A stretch of 64,000 nt of DNA from Bacteroidales bacterium M2 (GTDB lineage: Bacteria; Bacteroidota; Bacteroidia; Bacteroidales; Muribaculaceae): positions 1,704-65,703 of the forward strand of contig LUJM01000034.1 of NCBI GenBank assembly GCA_001689415.1. The letters are read 5' to 3'. The notes beneath the pieces are model-generated. The model ran no database searches and was not told where the DNA came from. It saw only the letters and a program-made list of their open reading frames with translations. Numbering within the stretch: position 1 is the first letter of the stretch; every line of letters begins with the position of its first letter. Below are positions 35,647 through 44,874 of the stretch, piece after piece. A program made the position numbers and the translations under genes.

Positions 35647-36024
35647 ATGTTGAAGATTATATTATTTATTGGTGTGGGAAGTTTCCTTGGCGGCATTGCC
35701 CGCTACGGACTTGGGAAGGCGATTGTAGCCTTTGCCGGTGTGCCGTCGGTGTGGGGTACGTTTGCGGCTAATATAATCGGTTGTTTCCTTATCGGCGTGT
35801 TCTATGGCTTGTTCGACCGTTTCGATATCGGCAATGAGCATTGGCGCTTGTTCCTCACGGTGGGGTTTTGTGGTGGTTTTACCACATTTTCCACTTTCGT
35901 GCATGAGAATTATGTATCAATTTCACAGGGCAGGTTTTTGGAAACATTGCTGTATGCGACGCTCAGTTTTGCCATTGGCCTCGTAATGGTCTATGTCGGC
36001 CACCGCCTTGCCGATCCGCAGTAA
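35647..36024 (+). CDS. crcB: fluoride ion transporter CrcB
   Basis: The start is ATG at 35647 (MLKIILFIGVGSFLGGIARYGLG). The 125 residues have four membrane helices and the Fluc motifs GGIARYG, WGTFAANIIGCFLIG and GFCGGFTTFSTF. It forms an antiparallel dimeric F- channel. A TAATTTTG box is at 35617-35624. I looked for a fluoride riboswitch upstream and did not see one. Confidence 0.94.
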   Translation: MLKIILFIGVGSFLGGIARYGLGKAIVAFAGVPSVWGTFAANIIGCFLIGVFYGLFDRFDIGNEHWRLFLTVGFCGGFTTFSTFVHENYVSISQGRFLETLLYATLSFAIGLVMVYVGHRLADPQ

Positions 36025-36115
36025 TGGTAGTTGAAAATAAAGGCATATAAGCGTGTTAGTATTTTTTAACACATTTTTAATCTTGATATGTTTCGGCTGA
36101 GTGGTGGAAAATGAT

Positions 36116-36123
36116 TATCTTTG
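36116..36123 (+). promoter_or_regulatory. -7 element of the hpt-adk-ligase operon
   Basis: TATCTTTG matches TAnnTTTG 21 bases before the hpt start. No clear TTG was found at the expected -33 spacing. Confidence 0.55.
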
Positions 36124-36144
36124 CGTAATTATTTTCTCTATACG

Positions 36145-36687
36145 ATGAAACAAGTGACTTATGAAGGCTTGACATTCGAGCCTTATATCTCAAAGCAAGA
36201 TATCCAAGCCCGCGTAGAAGTGCTTGGAAAAGAAATAATGCGCGATTGCGCCGGTAAAATGCCCCTGTTTGTGTGTGTACTCAACGGGGCATTTCCTTTT
36301 GCGAGTGATCTTTTCAGGGCTGTCGACGACCCCGACGCTGAAATTACTTTCATCCGTCTGAAAAGCTATGAAGGTACATCAACCAGCGGCGTTGTGAAAG
36401 AAGTAATCGGTCTTAATGAAAAAATCGAAGGACGCACGGTTATTATAGTAGAGGATATTGTAGATACCGGCAATACCATTTACCGCCTAATCAACGACCT
36501 CAAGGCCAAGAACCCGGCACAGATTAAGGTGGCAACTCTGCTTTTCAAACCCGATGCGTTGGTGCGTGATGTTAAACCTGATTATGTAGGCTTTAACATA
36601 CCTACTAAATTTATCATTGGATACGGTCTTGATATCAATGATAAGGCCCGCAATCTCAATGATATATATATCCTTAAAGAAGACTGA
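36145..36687 (+). CDS. hpt: hypoxanthine phosphoribosyltransferase
   Basis: The start is ATG at 36145 (MKQVTYEGLTFEPYIS). The 180 residues carry the PRPP-binding motif TVIIVEDIVDTGNT and the upstream FVCVLNGAFPFASDL and LKSYEGT loop of the HPRT family. It salvages hypoxanthine and guanine to IMP and GMP. It lies 15 bases before adk, so the pair links purine salvage with adenylate balance. Confidence 0.94.
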   Translation: MKQVTYEGLTFEPYISKQDIQARVEVLGKEIMRDCAGKMPLFVCVLNGAFPFASDLFRAVDDPDAEITFIRLKSYEGTSTSGVVKEVIGLNEKIEGRTVIIVEDIVDTGNTIYRLINDLKAKNPAQIKVATLLFKPDALVRDVKPDYVGFNIPTKFIIGYGLDINDKARNLNDIYILKED

Positions 36688-36702
36688 TAAACTACACTGA
36701 CT

Positions 36703-37287
36703 ATGAATATTGTTATTTTTGGCGCTCCCGGAAGTGGTAAAGGCACTCAGAGCGAAAGGCTGATCGACCGCTACGGCCTGCACCACATTTCTACCGGCGA
36801 GTTGCTTCGCGACAATATCGCACGCGGCACTGAGCTTGGCAAAATCGCCGACTCATACATCTCGAAAGGACAACTCATCCCCGACGACCTTATGGTAGAG
36901 GTTCTTGCCCAGATTTTCAAAGAGCATCCCGAACAGGCTGCTAAAGGCGTGATTTTCGACGGCTTTCCCCGTACAATCGCGCAGGCCGAGGCTTTGTCCG
37001 AGATGCTGAAACAGTACGGCACGGAGGTTCACGCTGTAATCGGTCTTGAAGTCGACGAAGACGAGCTTATCCGCCGTATGCTTGAACGAGGCAAGGCAAG
37101 CGGTCGCAGCGACGACAATATCGATACAATACGTCAGCGTCTTGAAGTATATCACAGCCAGACAGCTCCATTGCGCGACTATTACATCAAGAAAGAGCGC
37201 TATCATGCCATTGACGGTAACGGAGACCTCGACAGGATATCGAATGATATCGCTTCTCGACTTGACCAACACAAAGATAAGAAATGA
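36703..37287 (+). CDS. adk: adenylate kinase
   Basis: The 194 residues have the P-loop GAPGSGKGTQSERL, the AMP-binding STGELLRDNI, the FDGFPRTIAQAEAL motif and the short-lid arginine pattern (RRMLERGKASGRSDDN), i.e. the lid-less short form. It equilibrates ATP, ADP and AMP. Its stop overlaps the next gene's start (ATGA). Confidence 0.96.
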   Translation: MNIVIFGAPGSGKGTQSERLIDRYGLHHISTGELLRDNIARGTELGKIADSYISKGQLIPDDLMVEVLAQIFKEHPEQAAKGVIFDGFPRTIAQAEALSEMLKQYGTEVHAVIGLEVDEDELIRRMLERGKASGRSDDNIDTIRQRLEVYHSQTAPLRDYYIKKERYHAIDGNGDLDRISNDIASRLDQHKDKK

Positions 37288-39023
37288 CATATAAATTCGA
37301 AGAACAGTACCAGGTTGCTCCATATGATGACCTGTTACAGATATATCAGCATAGCTTTGCTGATAATTTCCCGCTGCCGGCTCTGACTGACTATATAAGC
37401 GGGAAAACTATAAGCTATGGCGACATGGCGCGTCGTATCGCACGCCTGCATCTGTTTTTCGAACTTGCCGGTGTAAAACCCGGCGACAAAATCGCGCTCC
37501 TGGGACGAAATACTCCCAATTGGGTCATTACATTTATGGCAACCGTTACCTACGGTGCCGTTATTGTGCCTGTACTCAACGATTTCAATCCGGCTTATGC
37601 CCGTCATATCATCAATCATTCCGATGCGGTGATGCTTTTTGTTGCCGATGGAATATTCCCAACGCTTGATTTTGACCAACTGCCGCAGCTCAGGGCCGCG
37701 ATATCACTCGATACGCGCACGGTGATTGCAGAGCGCGAGCCTCGTTGCAACGAGACCCGCAGCACTCCGACTACTCATAAGTCGATAGTTACCAACCTTA
37801 CCCGCAATTTCCGCAAGCGTTATCCCGAAGGCTTTGCGCCTAAGGATATTGTATACCGCCACTACGACGGCGACTCGATTTGTGTGATCAATTACACCTC
37901 GGGTACTACCGGCTTTTCGAAAGGTGTCATGTTGTCGCTTGACAACCTTCGAGGCAACGTGGTTTTCGGCATCCGCTCGAAGTTGCATTATCAAAACTCA
38001 CGTGTGCTGTCGTTTCTGCCTTTGGCTCATGCTTACGGCTGTGCGTTCGATATGCTCGTGCCCCTTGCGGTGGGATCGCATGTTACGCTCTTAGGTAAGA
38101 TACCTACCCCGGCATTGCTTCTCAAGGCGATGAAGCAGGTTCGCCCCTCGTTGATTATATGTGTGCCGCTGATTCTTGAGAAGATTTATCGCAAGGTCGT
38201 AGTACCCATGATTACCAAGAAGCCTATTCGTTGGGTTCTTGAATTGCCGGGCATTGAGAAGGCTGTATATAGTATAATCCGCAACAAACTCGTAGAGGCT
38301 TTCGGCGGCTCGTTCGAGGAAGTGATTGTGGGCGGAGCGCCTCTCAACAGCGAAGTAGAGGAGTTCCTGATGCGCATCAAATTCCCGATGACGGTAGGTT
38401 TCGGCATGACCGAGTGCGGCCCGCTGATCAGCTACTCTCCGTGGCGCAGGTTCGAGGCCGGTTCTGCCGGGCGTACCCTCAAAGGTGTCATGGAAGCACG
38501 AATCGTTCCTGATTCGACCTTGCCTATGCGCGACGGTCATCATCAGGGCGAAATCATTGTGCGCGGTATGAACGTGATGAAAGGCTACTACAAGAACCCC
38601 GAAGCCACTGCTGCCGCCCTCGACGAAGACGGTTGGCTGCATACCGGCGATATGGGCTGGATCAGCGCCCCCAACGGTCGAACGATTCATATCCGAGGTC
38701 GATACAAAACAATGATTCTGACAGCAAACGGTCAGAATATATACCCTGAGGAGATAGAGGCAAAGTTAAGCAATATGCCCTATGTCAACGAATGCCTTGT
38801 AGTCGAGCGCAACGGCCACCTTGTGGCACTATGTCATCCTGATGCAGATCAGGTCGCCCGCGACGGTCTGTCGGATGAACAGCTTAAAGAAGCTATGCAG
38901 GCTAATCTTACCGGTCTTAATGCCCTGGTTGCACCCTACGAACGTGTACAGGAAATAGAAATCATGCCCGAGGAGTTCGAAAAGACTCCCAAGCGCTCGA
39001 TACGACGTTTTTTGTATAAATAA
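37284..39023 (+). CDS. long-chain acyl-CoA synthetase (AMP-forming)
   Basis: The 579 residues are of the ANL superfamily, with phosphate-binding motif INYTSGTTGFSKGVMLS, A4/A5 region VGFGMTECGPLISYS, the hinge aspartate in HTGDMGW and the C-terminal Lys in FEKTPKRSIRRFL. It activates fatty acids, or possibly another carboxylate. It is translationally coupled to adk through ATGA, an interesting pairing because adenylate kinase disposes of the AMP that the ligase produces. Confidence 0.92.
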   Translation: MTYKFEEQYQVAPYDDLLQIYQHSFADNFPLPALTDYISGKTISYGDMARRIARLHLFFELAGVKPGDKIALLGRNTPNWVITFMATVTYGAVIVPVLNDFNPAYARHIINHSDAVMLFVADGIFPTLDFDQLPQLRAAISLDTRTVIAEREPRCNETRSTPTTHKSIVTNLTRNFRKRYPEGFAPKDIVYRHYDGDSICVINYTSGTTGFSKGVMLSLDNLRGNVVFGIRSKLHYQNSRVLSFLPLAHAYGCAFDMLVPLAVGSHVTLLGKIPTPALLLKAMKQVRPSLIICVPLILEKIYRKVVVPMITKKPIRWVLELPGIEKAVYSIIRNKLVEAFGGSFEEVIVGGAPLNSEVEEFLMRIKFPMTVGFGMTECGPLISYSPWRRFEAGSAGRTLKGVMEARIVPDSTLPMRDGHHQGEIIVRGMNVMKGYYKNPEATAAALDEDGWLHTGDMGWISAPNGRTIHIRGRYKTMILTANGQNIYPEEIEAKLSNMPYVNECLVVERNGHLVALCHPDADQVARDGLSDEQLKEAMQANLTGLNALVAPYERVQEIEIMPEEFEKTPKRSIRRFLYK

Positions 39024-39044
39024 TTTACGTAAATTACTTTAGTA

Positions 39045-39077
39045 TAGTAATATATGGGCTTGGCTCATATATTACTA
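39045..39077. other. 12-bp perfect AT-rich hairpin between the ligase and secreted-protein genes
   Basis: tagtaatatatg and catatattacta are exact complements around a 9-nt loop. No T-run follows, so it is either a weak terminator of the ligase operon or a regulatory palindrome for the gene at 39108. A second palindrome, aatttacgtaaatt, lies just before it. Confidence 0.5.
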
Positions 39078-39107
39078 CAACTACATTACTAACCAACACA
39101 TAATACC

Positions 39108-40400
39108 ATGAAATTACGTTATTTAATGCCGATTTTGTGTCTATGTCCGTTTGTTGCGTTTGCGCAAAGTCCTGACGGCAAGGACTACAAACCAGTAGCT
39201 CTCGATGCCGATACTTACACTTTGACTTGTGACTGGCACAAACCGTCGGTATTTGGCGCTTATCCGGCAGCTTATCCCAACACTTTCGAACGTACCGACT
39301 TCTTTGTCTACGATGGCAAATTGTACTTCAATCATCTTGACATGGAAGAGGGCAAGCACTATCTACACGTGGTGGATGCCGCAAGCGGAGAATACGAAGG
39401 CCAGGTACAAATAGTATGGGACGGAGTAGAGCACTCGCCTAACGGTACTCATTTCGTAGGAATGGATAGCGAGGGCACGCCGTATGTGTCGGCCTTCTCG
39501 CATGGCGAGTACCAGACCCTCGGATATCCGTTTACAATTACGACCCTGGCGATTGTAGACGGTACGCCGGTTGCACAGGATGTGTACACATTTCCGATAG
39601 AAGATTCCTGGTGGACGCATGAAACAGCCGTTGCCGGAAGCCTGCTCAGTGGGAATTTCCGTGTTGTGGCTACGATATTTAAAGACAAGGGTCAGCTCGG
39701 GCCTGTGATATGGGGTTTTGCCGAGTGGGATGTGAAAGAAGGCGTTCCGACTTTTAAGGCAGCTTCATCCGTAGGTATGAGCCTCGGCTCGGCAATACCT
39801 GTCGGAGACGATAAAATGTTGATATATAATTGTGGCCATACCCTTCGCGGCAATCCGACAAGCGAACTGTATTCGCCTACGCTTTGTACTCTCGTGCATG
39901 ATGCCAAACCGAATTTGCTCAACGAATTCGTTCAGGACGATGTCAATGCTACCGGTATTGACTACTGCCTGTACGACAACCGCCACTTCATGCTTTATGG
40001 ATCAGGTTTCGAGCCTGCAAGATATGCAGTTGCTGTAATGCCCGATTTCCCGGAGTCGCTGGCGACATCGCAGCTGCTGTGGTCGCTTGGCGAGACTCCT
40101 TACTCTCAGAAGTCTGAGAAGGTAAATGATATATGGACAACTTACAAGGTGATGTCGGTACACGCCGATAGAAATACAACCGACGGGTTGCAGTTTTATA
40201 CCTATACAAATCATATGGGCCTTGCCAAATACACAATCCGGAAACAGTCGGGAGAACAGACCGGCATAGAAGATTTGGTGGTTGAGTCCGGGGCAGGGTA
40301 TTATACACTTGCAGGTATCAGGCTTGACTCCAAACCTACCGAAGCCGGTGTGTATATCCGCCGCACACCACAAGGAGTTGAAAAGTTTGTAATAAAATAA
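39108..40400 (+). CDS. secreted protein of unknown function with C-terminal sorting-like tail
   Basis: The 430 residues have a signal peptide (YLMPILCLCPFVAFAQS), a body of repeated beta-rich segments suggestive of a propeller (FFVYDGKLYFNHLDM, GVEHSPNGTHFVGMD, HFMLYGSGFEPARYAV) and a C-terminal tail: YYTLAGIRLD, GVYIRR, then EKFVIK. The tail pattern YxLxGxR, GxYI, K-x-I-x-K resembles short type-IX-like sorting tails, and a similar one ends the GH53 protein at the right edge of the window. Function unknown. It is probably surface or periplasmic. Confidence 0.8.
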   Translation: MKLRYLMPILCLCPFVAFAQSPDGKDYKPVALDADTYTLTCDWHKPSVFGAYPAAYPNTFERTDFFVYDGKLYFNHLDMEEGKHYLHVVDAASGEYEGQVQIVWDGVEHSPNGTHFVGMDSEGTPYVSAFSHGEYQTLGYPFTITTLAIVDGTPVAQDVYTFPIEDSWWTHETAVAGSLLSGNFRVVATIFKDKGQLGPVIWGFAEWDVKEGVPTFKAASSVGMSLGSAIPVGDDKMLIYNCGHTLRGNPTSELYSPTLCTLVHDAKPNLLNEFVQDDVNATGIDYCLYDNRHFMLYGSGFEPARYAVAVMPDFPESLATSQLLWSLGETPYSQKSEKVNDIWTTYKVMSVHADRNTTDGLQFYTYTNHMGLAKYTIRKQSGEQTGIEDLVVESGAGYYTLAGIRLDSKPTEAGVYIRRTPQGVEKFVIK

Positions 40401-40403
40401 TGC

Positions 40404-40437
40404 AATCGGGGCTTGAGATTGTTCTCAAGCCCCGATT
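40404..40437. terminator. bidirectional terminator-like hairpin
   Basis: A perfect 14-bp stem aatcggggcttgag/ctcaagccccgatt with a 6-nt loop separates convergent genes; the flanking T-tract is weak. Confidence 0.7.
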
Positions 40438-40440
40438 ACA

Positions 40441-41088
40441 TTATACAAGATAAGGATTTGATGCCTTTTCGTATTTGATAGTCGTAGCCGGTCCGTGGCC
40501 GGGGAGTACCATGGTGTCGTCGGACAATGGCATCAGTTTTGACTTGATACCGTTGATCAGTTGGTTGTGGTTGCCTCCCGGTAAGTCTGTTCTGCCGATA
40601 GAGCCACGGAATAAAACATCGCCGACGATCGCTACGTTTGCTTCCTTGCAATACAACACCAAGCTTCCGGGGGAATGGCCCGGCACATGGATTAGTTCTA
40701 TTTTATAATTGCCAACGGCTATGGTGTCGCCTTCATTGAGCGGAACATCGATTTCGACGCTGTCGTCGATATCGAGTACCAAGCCGAATTCAGCTGCTTG
40801 TCGTTTGAGATTCTGTGCAAGAGGTGCGTCGAGGATATTTGCAGCCACCTTGACACCGTACTTGTCGCGCACATAGTTGTCGCCAAAGCAGTGGTCGAGG
40901 TGCAAGTGGGTGTTTACAACCTGATGCACATTGAGGTGATGCTCGATGATGTAGTCGTCGAATAACTTACGTTCACGGTCGGTAACCATGCCCGGGTCAA
41001 CGATTATGGCATCGAGGGTGTCGGGGTCGTAAACTACGAATGTGCTTACGCCGAATGGGTTGAATGCAAATTGTTTTATTTTTAGCAT
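40441..41088 (-). CDS. metallo-beta-lactamase-fold hydrolase (glyoxalase II-like)
   Basis: The 215 residues carry the HxHxDH zinc motif in NTHLHLDHCFGDN, plus VPGHSPGSLVLYC, VGDVLFRGSIGRTDLPGG and VLPGHGPATTI, all typical of hydroxyacylglutathione-hydrolase-like or persulfide-dioxygenase-like enzymes. It is probably a cytosolic thioester hydrolase; the substrate is unknown since glutathione is usually absent in this group. It starts two bases after rsmG and is co-transcribed with it. Confidence 0.9.
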   Translation of the reverse strand: MLKIKQFAFNPFGVSTFVVYDPDTLDAIIVDPGMVTDRERKLFDDYIIEHHLNVHQVVNTHLHLDHCFGDNYVRDKYGVKVAANILDAPLAQNLKRQAAEFGLVLDIDDSVEIDVPLNEGDTIAVGNYKIELIHVPGHSPGSLVLYCKEANVAIVGDVLFRGSIGRTDLPGGNHNQLINGIKSKLMPLSDDTMVLPGHGPATTIKYEKASNPYLV

Positions 41089-41090
41089 GG

Positions 41091-41741
41091 CTAAAACGGA
41101 ACGTATATAATTTTTTTAGTTTCGAAGAAAGGCTCGTTGAAGAAATCAGTAACAGGCACATCGATTACCGTTCGCTTTGCTGCGGCGATTTCGTCGTTGA
41201 GCTCGCCGCCCTTTAGGCAAACAATCCCCGGGGCGTATTTCCCGGCATCTTTGCCTGTGCGGTTTATATTCTTTGCACAAGCTTTTATAAGAGCGTCGAG
41301 AGGCATTACGGCACGCGAAACGACATAGTTGAACATCTCGTGGCATTCACCGGAATCGCCATGCTGGAATGTGACATTATCGAGCCCTATCGCCGAAGCT
41401 ATGTCGGCAGCTACCTTGATTTTCTTGCCAATGCGGTCGATCAGGTGGAATCGACATTCGGGATAAAAAATGGCAAGAGGTACGCCGGGGAAACCTCCGC
41501 CGGTGCCGAGGTCGAGAATACGGGTGCCCGGCTTGAGAGGGCCTAAAAACTCAGCGATTGCCAACGAATGTAGAACATGACGAGTATACAGATTCCCGGT
41601 ATCTGCTCGGGATATAACGTTTATTTTGGAATTCCAGTCGGTATATAATGCTTCGAGCCGGGAGAATGCTTCGACCTGGCTTTGAGACAGATTTGGGAAA
41701 TACCTGGTAATGATGTCGACGCTGTCGTGTTGTGTTTCCAT
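41091..41741 (-). CDS. rsmG: 16S rRNA (guanine-527-N7)-methyltransferase RsmG
   Basis: The start is ATG at 41741 (METQHDSVDIITRYFP). The 216 residues contain the GidB/RsmG SAM motif RILDLGTGGGFPGVPLAI, the N-terminal NVISRADTGNLYTRHVLHSLAI and the catalytic-face VVSRAVMPLDAL. It methylates G527 of 16S rRNA. It is divergent from cvfB. Confidence 0.95.
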   Translation of the reverse strand: METQHDSVDIITRYFPNLSQSQVEAFSRLEALYTDWNSKINVISRADTGNLYTRHVLHSLAIAEFLGPLKPGTRILDLGTGGGFPGVPLAIFYPECRFHLIDRIGKKIKVAADIASAIGLDNVTFQHGDSGECHEMFNYVVSRAVMPLDALIKACAKNINRTGKDAGKYAPGIVCLKGGELNDEIAAAKRTVIDVPVTDFFNEPFFETKKIIYVPF

Positions 41742-41773
41742 GTCAGTGCAACAATATTGCAATGTTAAATGTT

Positions 41774-41814
41774 TAGTAAGTAACTCTCAAAAAATAGATT
41801 ATAGTAAGTAACTC
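41774..41814. repeat. pair of 13-bp direct repeats upstream of rsmG
   Basis: TAGTAAGTAACTC occurs at 41774-41786 and 41802-41814 (period 28). It lies in the 212-bp AT-rich region between divergent rsmG and cvfB, so it may be a pair of protein-binding sites. The rest of the region holds no gene. Confidence 0.5.
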
Positions 41815-41953
41815 ATAAAAAATTACTCACATCGAATATTTGCGAGATACTTAATGAATGCAAATTTAATAAAAAATCCTGTACAACAAATTGTGATATT
41901 TGAAATAAAAGCGTTTTCTTTGCAACTTTAACTTAACATAAACACAAACAAGC

Positions 41954-42796
41954 ATGATAGAAATAGGAAAGTATCAAGACCTCGAAATCAAACGCATGGT
42001 CGAGTTTGGCGCCTACCTTGGCGATAGTGACGATGCCGCCGAGGTGCTCATGCCCAGGCGCTACCTCACCGATGAAATGAAGCCGGGGACTATGGTACAC
42101 GTATTCGTATATAAAGACTCAGAGGACCGCCCCGTAGCCACAACCGAGAAGCCATTTGCAACTGTTGGTCAGTTTGCCTACCTGACCGTCAACGCCGTCA
42201 ATGATACCGGTGCTTTCCTTGACTGGGGTTTGCAGAAAGACTTGCTCGTGCCTTACAGCGAACAGAAAACACGTATGCGCCGAGGCGGCATATACTTGGT
42301 ATATGTCTATCTCGACAAAACCACCGGAAGAGTTGTTGCCTCGGCAAAAATCGAAAAATTCCTTGGCAACCTATACCCCGACTACAAACGCGGCCAGCAG
42401 GTCGATGCCCTTGTTATAGAGCACACAGAAATCGGCTACAAGGTAATCGTAGACAATAAGCACCGCGGTATAATCTACTCCAACGAGATTTACAAACCCA
42501 TAGAAATCGAGCAGCATGTAAAGGCATGGGTCAAGCAGGTTCGCGAGGACGGAAAGATAGATTTGACAATCAATGACAAGGCCGCCCGTCGAGTAGCCGA
42601 ACTGTCGGAACGTATCTATGCGTACCTGTCACAGCCCGGGGCTATGCGCCTGAGCGACAAGATGCCACCGGCCCATATCGAGATGCTTTTCCAATGCTCA
42701 AAGAATGACTTCAAGAAGGCCGTAGGTCACTTGTATAAAGAACGCCGAATCGCCATTGCCGCAGACGGGACTATCGAGGAAATTAAAAATGCTTAA
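41954..42796 (+). CDS. CvfB-like S1 RNA-binding protein
   Basis: The 280 residues contain S1-like OB-folds (VNDTGAFLDWGLQKDLLVPYSEQ and IGYKVIVDNKHRGIIYSNEIY) and a C-terminal winged-helix (FKKAVGHLYKERRIAI), the architecture of CvfB/YitL. In firmicutes it modulates virulence gene expression by binding RNA. It likely binds RNA in the cytosol here; targets are unknown. Typical length. Confidence 0.9.
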   Translation: MIEIGKYQDLEIKRMVEFGAYLGDSDDAAEVLMPRRYLTDEMKPGTMVHVFVYKDSEDRPVATTEKPFATVGQFAYLTVNAVNDTGAFLDWGLQKDLLVPYSEQKTRMRRGGIYLVYVYLDKTTGRVVASAKIEKFLGNLYPDYKRGQQVDALVIEHTEIGYKVIVDNKHRGIIYSNEIYKPIEIEQHVKAWVKQVREDGKIDLTINDKAARRVAELSERIYAYLSQPGAMRLSDKMPPAHIEMLFQCSKNDFKKAVGHLYKERRIAIAADGTIEEIKNA

Positions 42797-42866
42797 AACT
42801 TTAACACATTAAAGGTTTAATAGTTAAATTTAACATTCCTTGAGCGACTGTTATTTGTTATATCAG

Positions 42867-42874
42867 TAATTTTG
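42867..42874 (+). promoter_or_regulatory. -7 element of the Bat operon
   Basis: TAATTTTG matches TAnnTTTG 78 bases before moxR. A TTG at 42840-42842 lies 24 nt away, longer than usual. Confidence 0.55.
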
Positions 42875-42952
42875 TAAAGAATAAAGGCGATAAAAGCCAG
42901 AACTCATCACAAATCAAGGAATAAAAATACCTCAAATATATCCTCAACTATT

Positions 42953-43948
42953 ATGAGCGAAAGCGTAAATATCCGAGAACTCAATGAATTGGTCTCGAGC
43001 AAGAGCGATTTTATCAATCTTGTAACCCGTGGCATGGACCAGACTATCGTTGGTCAGAAACACCTTGTAGAGAGCCTGCTTATTGCGATGCTTGCCAATG
43101 GCCACGTGCTTCTCGAAGGCGTGCCCGGTCTTGCCAAAACCCTTGCGATCAAGACTCTTGCACAATTGATAGATGCAAAATACAGCCGTATACAGTTTAC
43201 CCCCGACCTTCTGCCTGCCGACGTAATCGGTACAATGATATATTCGGTGAAAAACGAGACCTTCCAGGTCAAGAAAGGCCCGGTATTCGCCAACTTCGTA
43301 CTTGCCGACGAAATCAACCGAGCCCCGGCCAAGGTGCAGAGTGCCTTGCTCGAGGCTATGCAGGAGCGCCAGGTAACTATCGGTGACCATACTTTCCCTC
43401 TCGACAAGCCCTTCCTTGTCATGGCAACCCAGAACCCTATCGAACAAGAGGGTACATATCCTCTGCCCGAGGCGCAGGTTGACCGTTTCCTGATGAAGGT
43501 TGTTATCGGCTACCCGACCAAAGACGAAGAACGCGAGATTATCCGCATGAACATCTCGCCCGAACATCGCGAAATCAACGCTCTTATCCGCCCGTCCGAA
43601 GTAATCGAGGCGCAGAAAGTGGTAGAAAAGATATATGTCGATGAAAAAATCGAGCGTTATATCGTTGATATCGTGTTTGCAACCCGCTCACCCCGCGAGT
43701 ACGGCCTCGAAGACCTGGCAAGCTATATTTCGTTCGGCGCATCACCACGTGCGTCAATCTCACTTGCCAAAGCCGCCAGGGCATATGCCTTCTTGCACCA
43801 GCGCGGTTATGTGATACCCGAGGACGTAATATCGGTTTGCCACGACGTACTCCGTCACCGTATCGGTCTTACCTACGAGGCAGAAGCCAACAACTTCACC
43901 ACCGATATGATAATCACCGATATTCTTGATAAAGTACAGGTGCCCTAA
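42953..43948 (+). CDS. MoxR-family AAA+ ATPase
   Basis: The 331 residues have Walker A GVPGLAKT (residues 56-63), Walker B FVLADEINRAP, sensor 1 MATQNPIEQEGTYPLPEAQ and the MoxR lid. MoxR proteins act as chaperone-like ATPases for VWA-domain partners. It heads the Bat operon: DUF58, BatA and BatB downstream all have VWA-type domains. Confidence 0.95.
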   Translation: MSESVNIRELNELVSSKSDFINLVTRGMDQTIVGQKHLVESLLIAMLANGHVLLEGVPGLAKTLAIKTLAQLIDAKYSRIQFTPDLLPADVIGTMIYSVKNETFQVKKGPVFANFVLADEINRAPAKVQSALLEAMQERQVTIGDHTFPLDKPFLVMATQNPIEQEGTYPLPEAQVDRFLMKVVIGYPTKDEEREIIRMNISPEHREINALIRPSEVIEAQKVVEKIYVDEKIERYIVDIVFATRSPREYGLEDLASYISFGASPRASISLAKAARAYAFLHQRGYVIPEDVISVCHDVLRHRIGLTYEAEANNFTTDMIITDILDKVQVP

Positions 43949-43998
43949 ACCCAATGGTATCGCAGCGGTCATCGCTCCTCAATCAAAACTGAAGTTAT

Positions 43999-44874
43999 AT
44001 GGATTCGAATGAACTTATAAAAAAAGTTCGCAAGATAGAAATCAAAACGCGCGGGCTTTCGCAAAACATCTTTGCCGGAGAATACCATTCGGCCTTCAAG
44101 GGTCGTGGCATGATGTTTTCGGAGGTCAGGGAGTATCAATACGGAGATGATATCCGCGACATAGACTGGAATGTGACAGCTCGTCAGAACCGACCTCACG
44201 TGAAGGTTTATGAAGAAGAACGCGAACTGACAGTGATGCTTCTTGTCGACGTGTCGGCGAGCCGTAACTTCGGTGCTTCCGGTCCGGAAAAACGTGAAAT
44301 GATAGCCGAGATAGCAGCTACAATCGCATTCTCGGCAATTCAGAACAACGATAAAATCGGCGCGATTTTCTTTTCGGATCATGTAGAAAAGTTTATCACG
44401 CCCAAGAAAGGTCGCAAGCATATACTTTTCCTGATTAGAGAACTGCTTGATTTCCAGCCCGAGAGCAAGGGCACGAATATAGCTGCGGCGGTAAGGTATT
44501 TCTCCGATGCCTTGAAACGCCGCTGCACCATGTTCTTGCTCAGCGACTTTATCGACAGCAGCGATTACCGCACGCCACTCACGGTGGCCGTATCGCGCCA
44601 CGATGTGATGGCAATACAGGTCTATGACCGTCGCGACGGCGACCTGCCCAATATCGGCCTTGTCAACGTAGAAGACCTTGAAACCGGCCTCACACGCTGG
44701 GTCGACACCGGCTCGGCAAAAACCCGCAAAGTCTACAATAAATGGTGGTATGACCGCCAGCAGCAAATGAGCACAACACTTAGGTCTACACGCGTGGACT
44801 ATGTGTCGGTGGCAACCGACGAGGACTATGTGAGGGCGCTCATGGGATTGTTTAAAAATCGTGCAAGCGTATGA
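43999..44874 (+). CDS. DUF58 domain protein (VWA-like)
   Basis: The 291 residues have the DUF58 signature FSEVREYQYGDDIRDIDWN followed by a VWA-like MIDAS core (LLVDVSASRNFG). Soluble; it lies 50 bases after moxR and overlaps the next gene as ATGA. It is presumed to be the cytosolic adaptor that links MoxR to the membrane Bat proteins. Confidence 0.94.
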   Translation: MDSNELIKKVRKIEIKTRGLSQNIFAGEYHSAFKGRGMMFSEVREYQYGDDIRDIDWNVTARQNRPHVKVYEEERELTVMLLVDVSASRNFGASGPEKREMIAEIAATIAFSAIQNNDKIGAIFFSDHVEKFITPKKGRKHILFLIRELLDFQPESKGTNIAAAVRYFSDALKRRCTMFLLSDFIDSSDYRTPLTVAVSRHDVMAIQVYDRRDGDLPNIGLVNVEDLETGLTRWVDTGSAKTRKVYNKWWYDRQQQMSTTLRSTRVDYVSVATDEDYVRALMGLFKNRASV

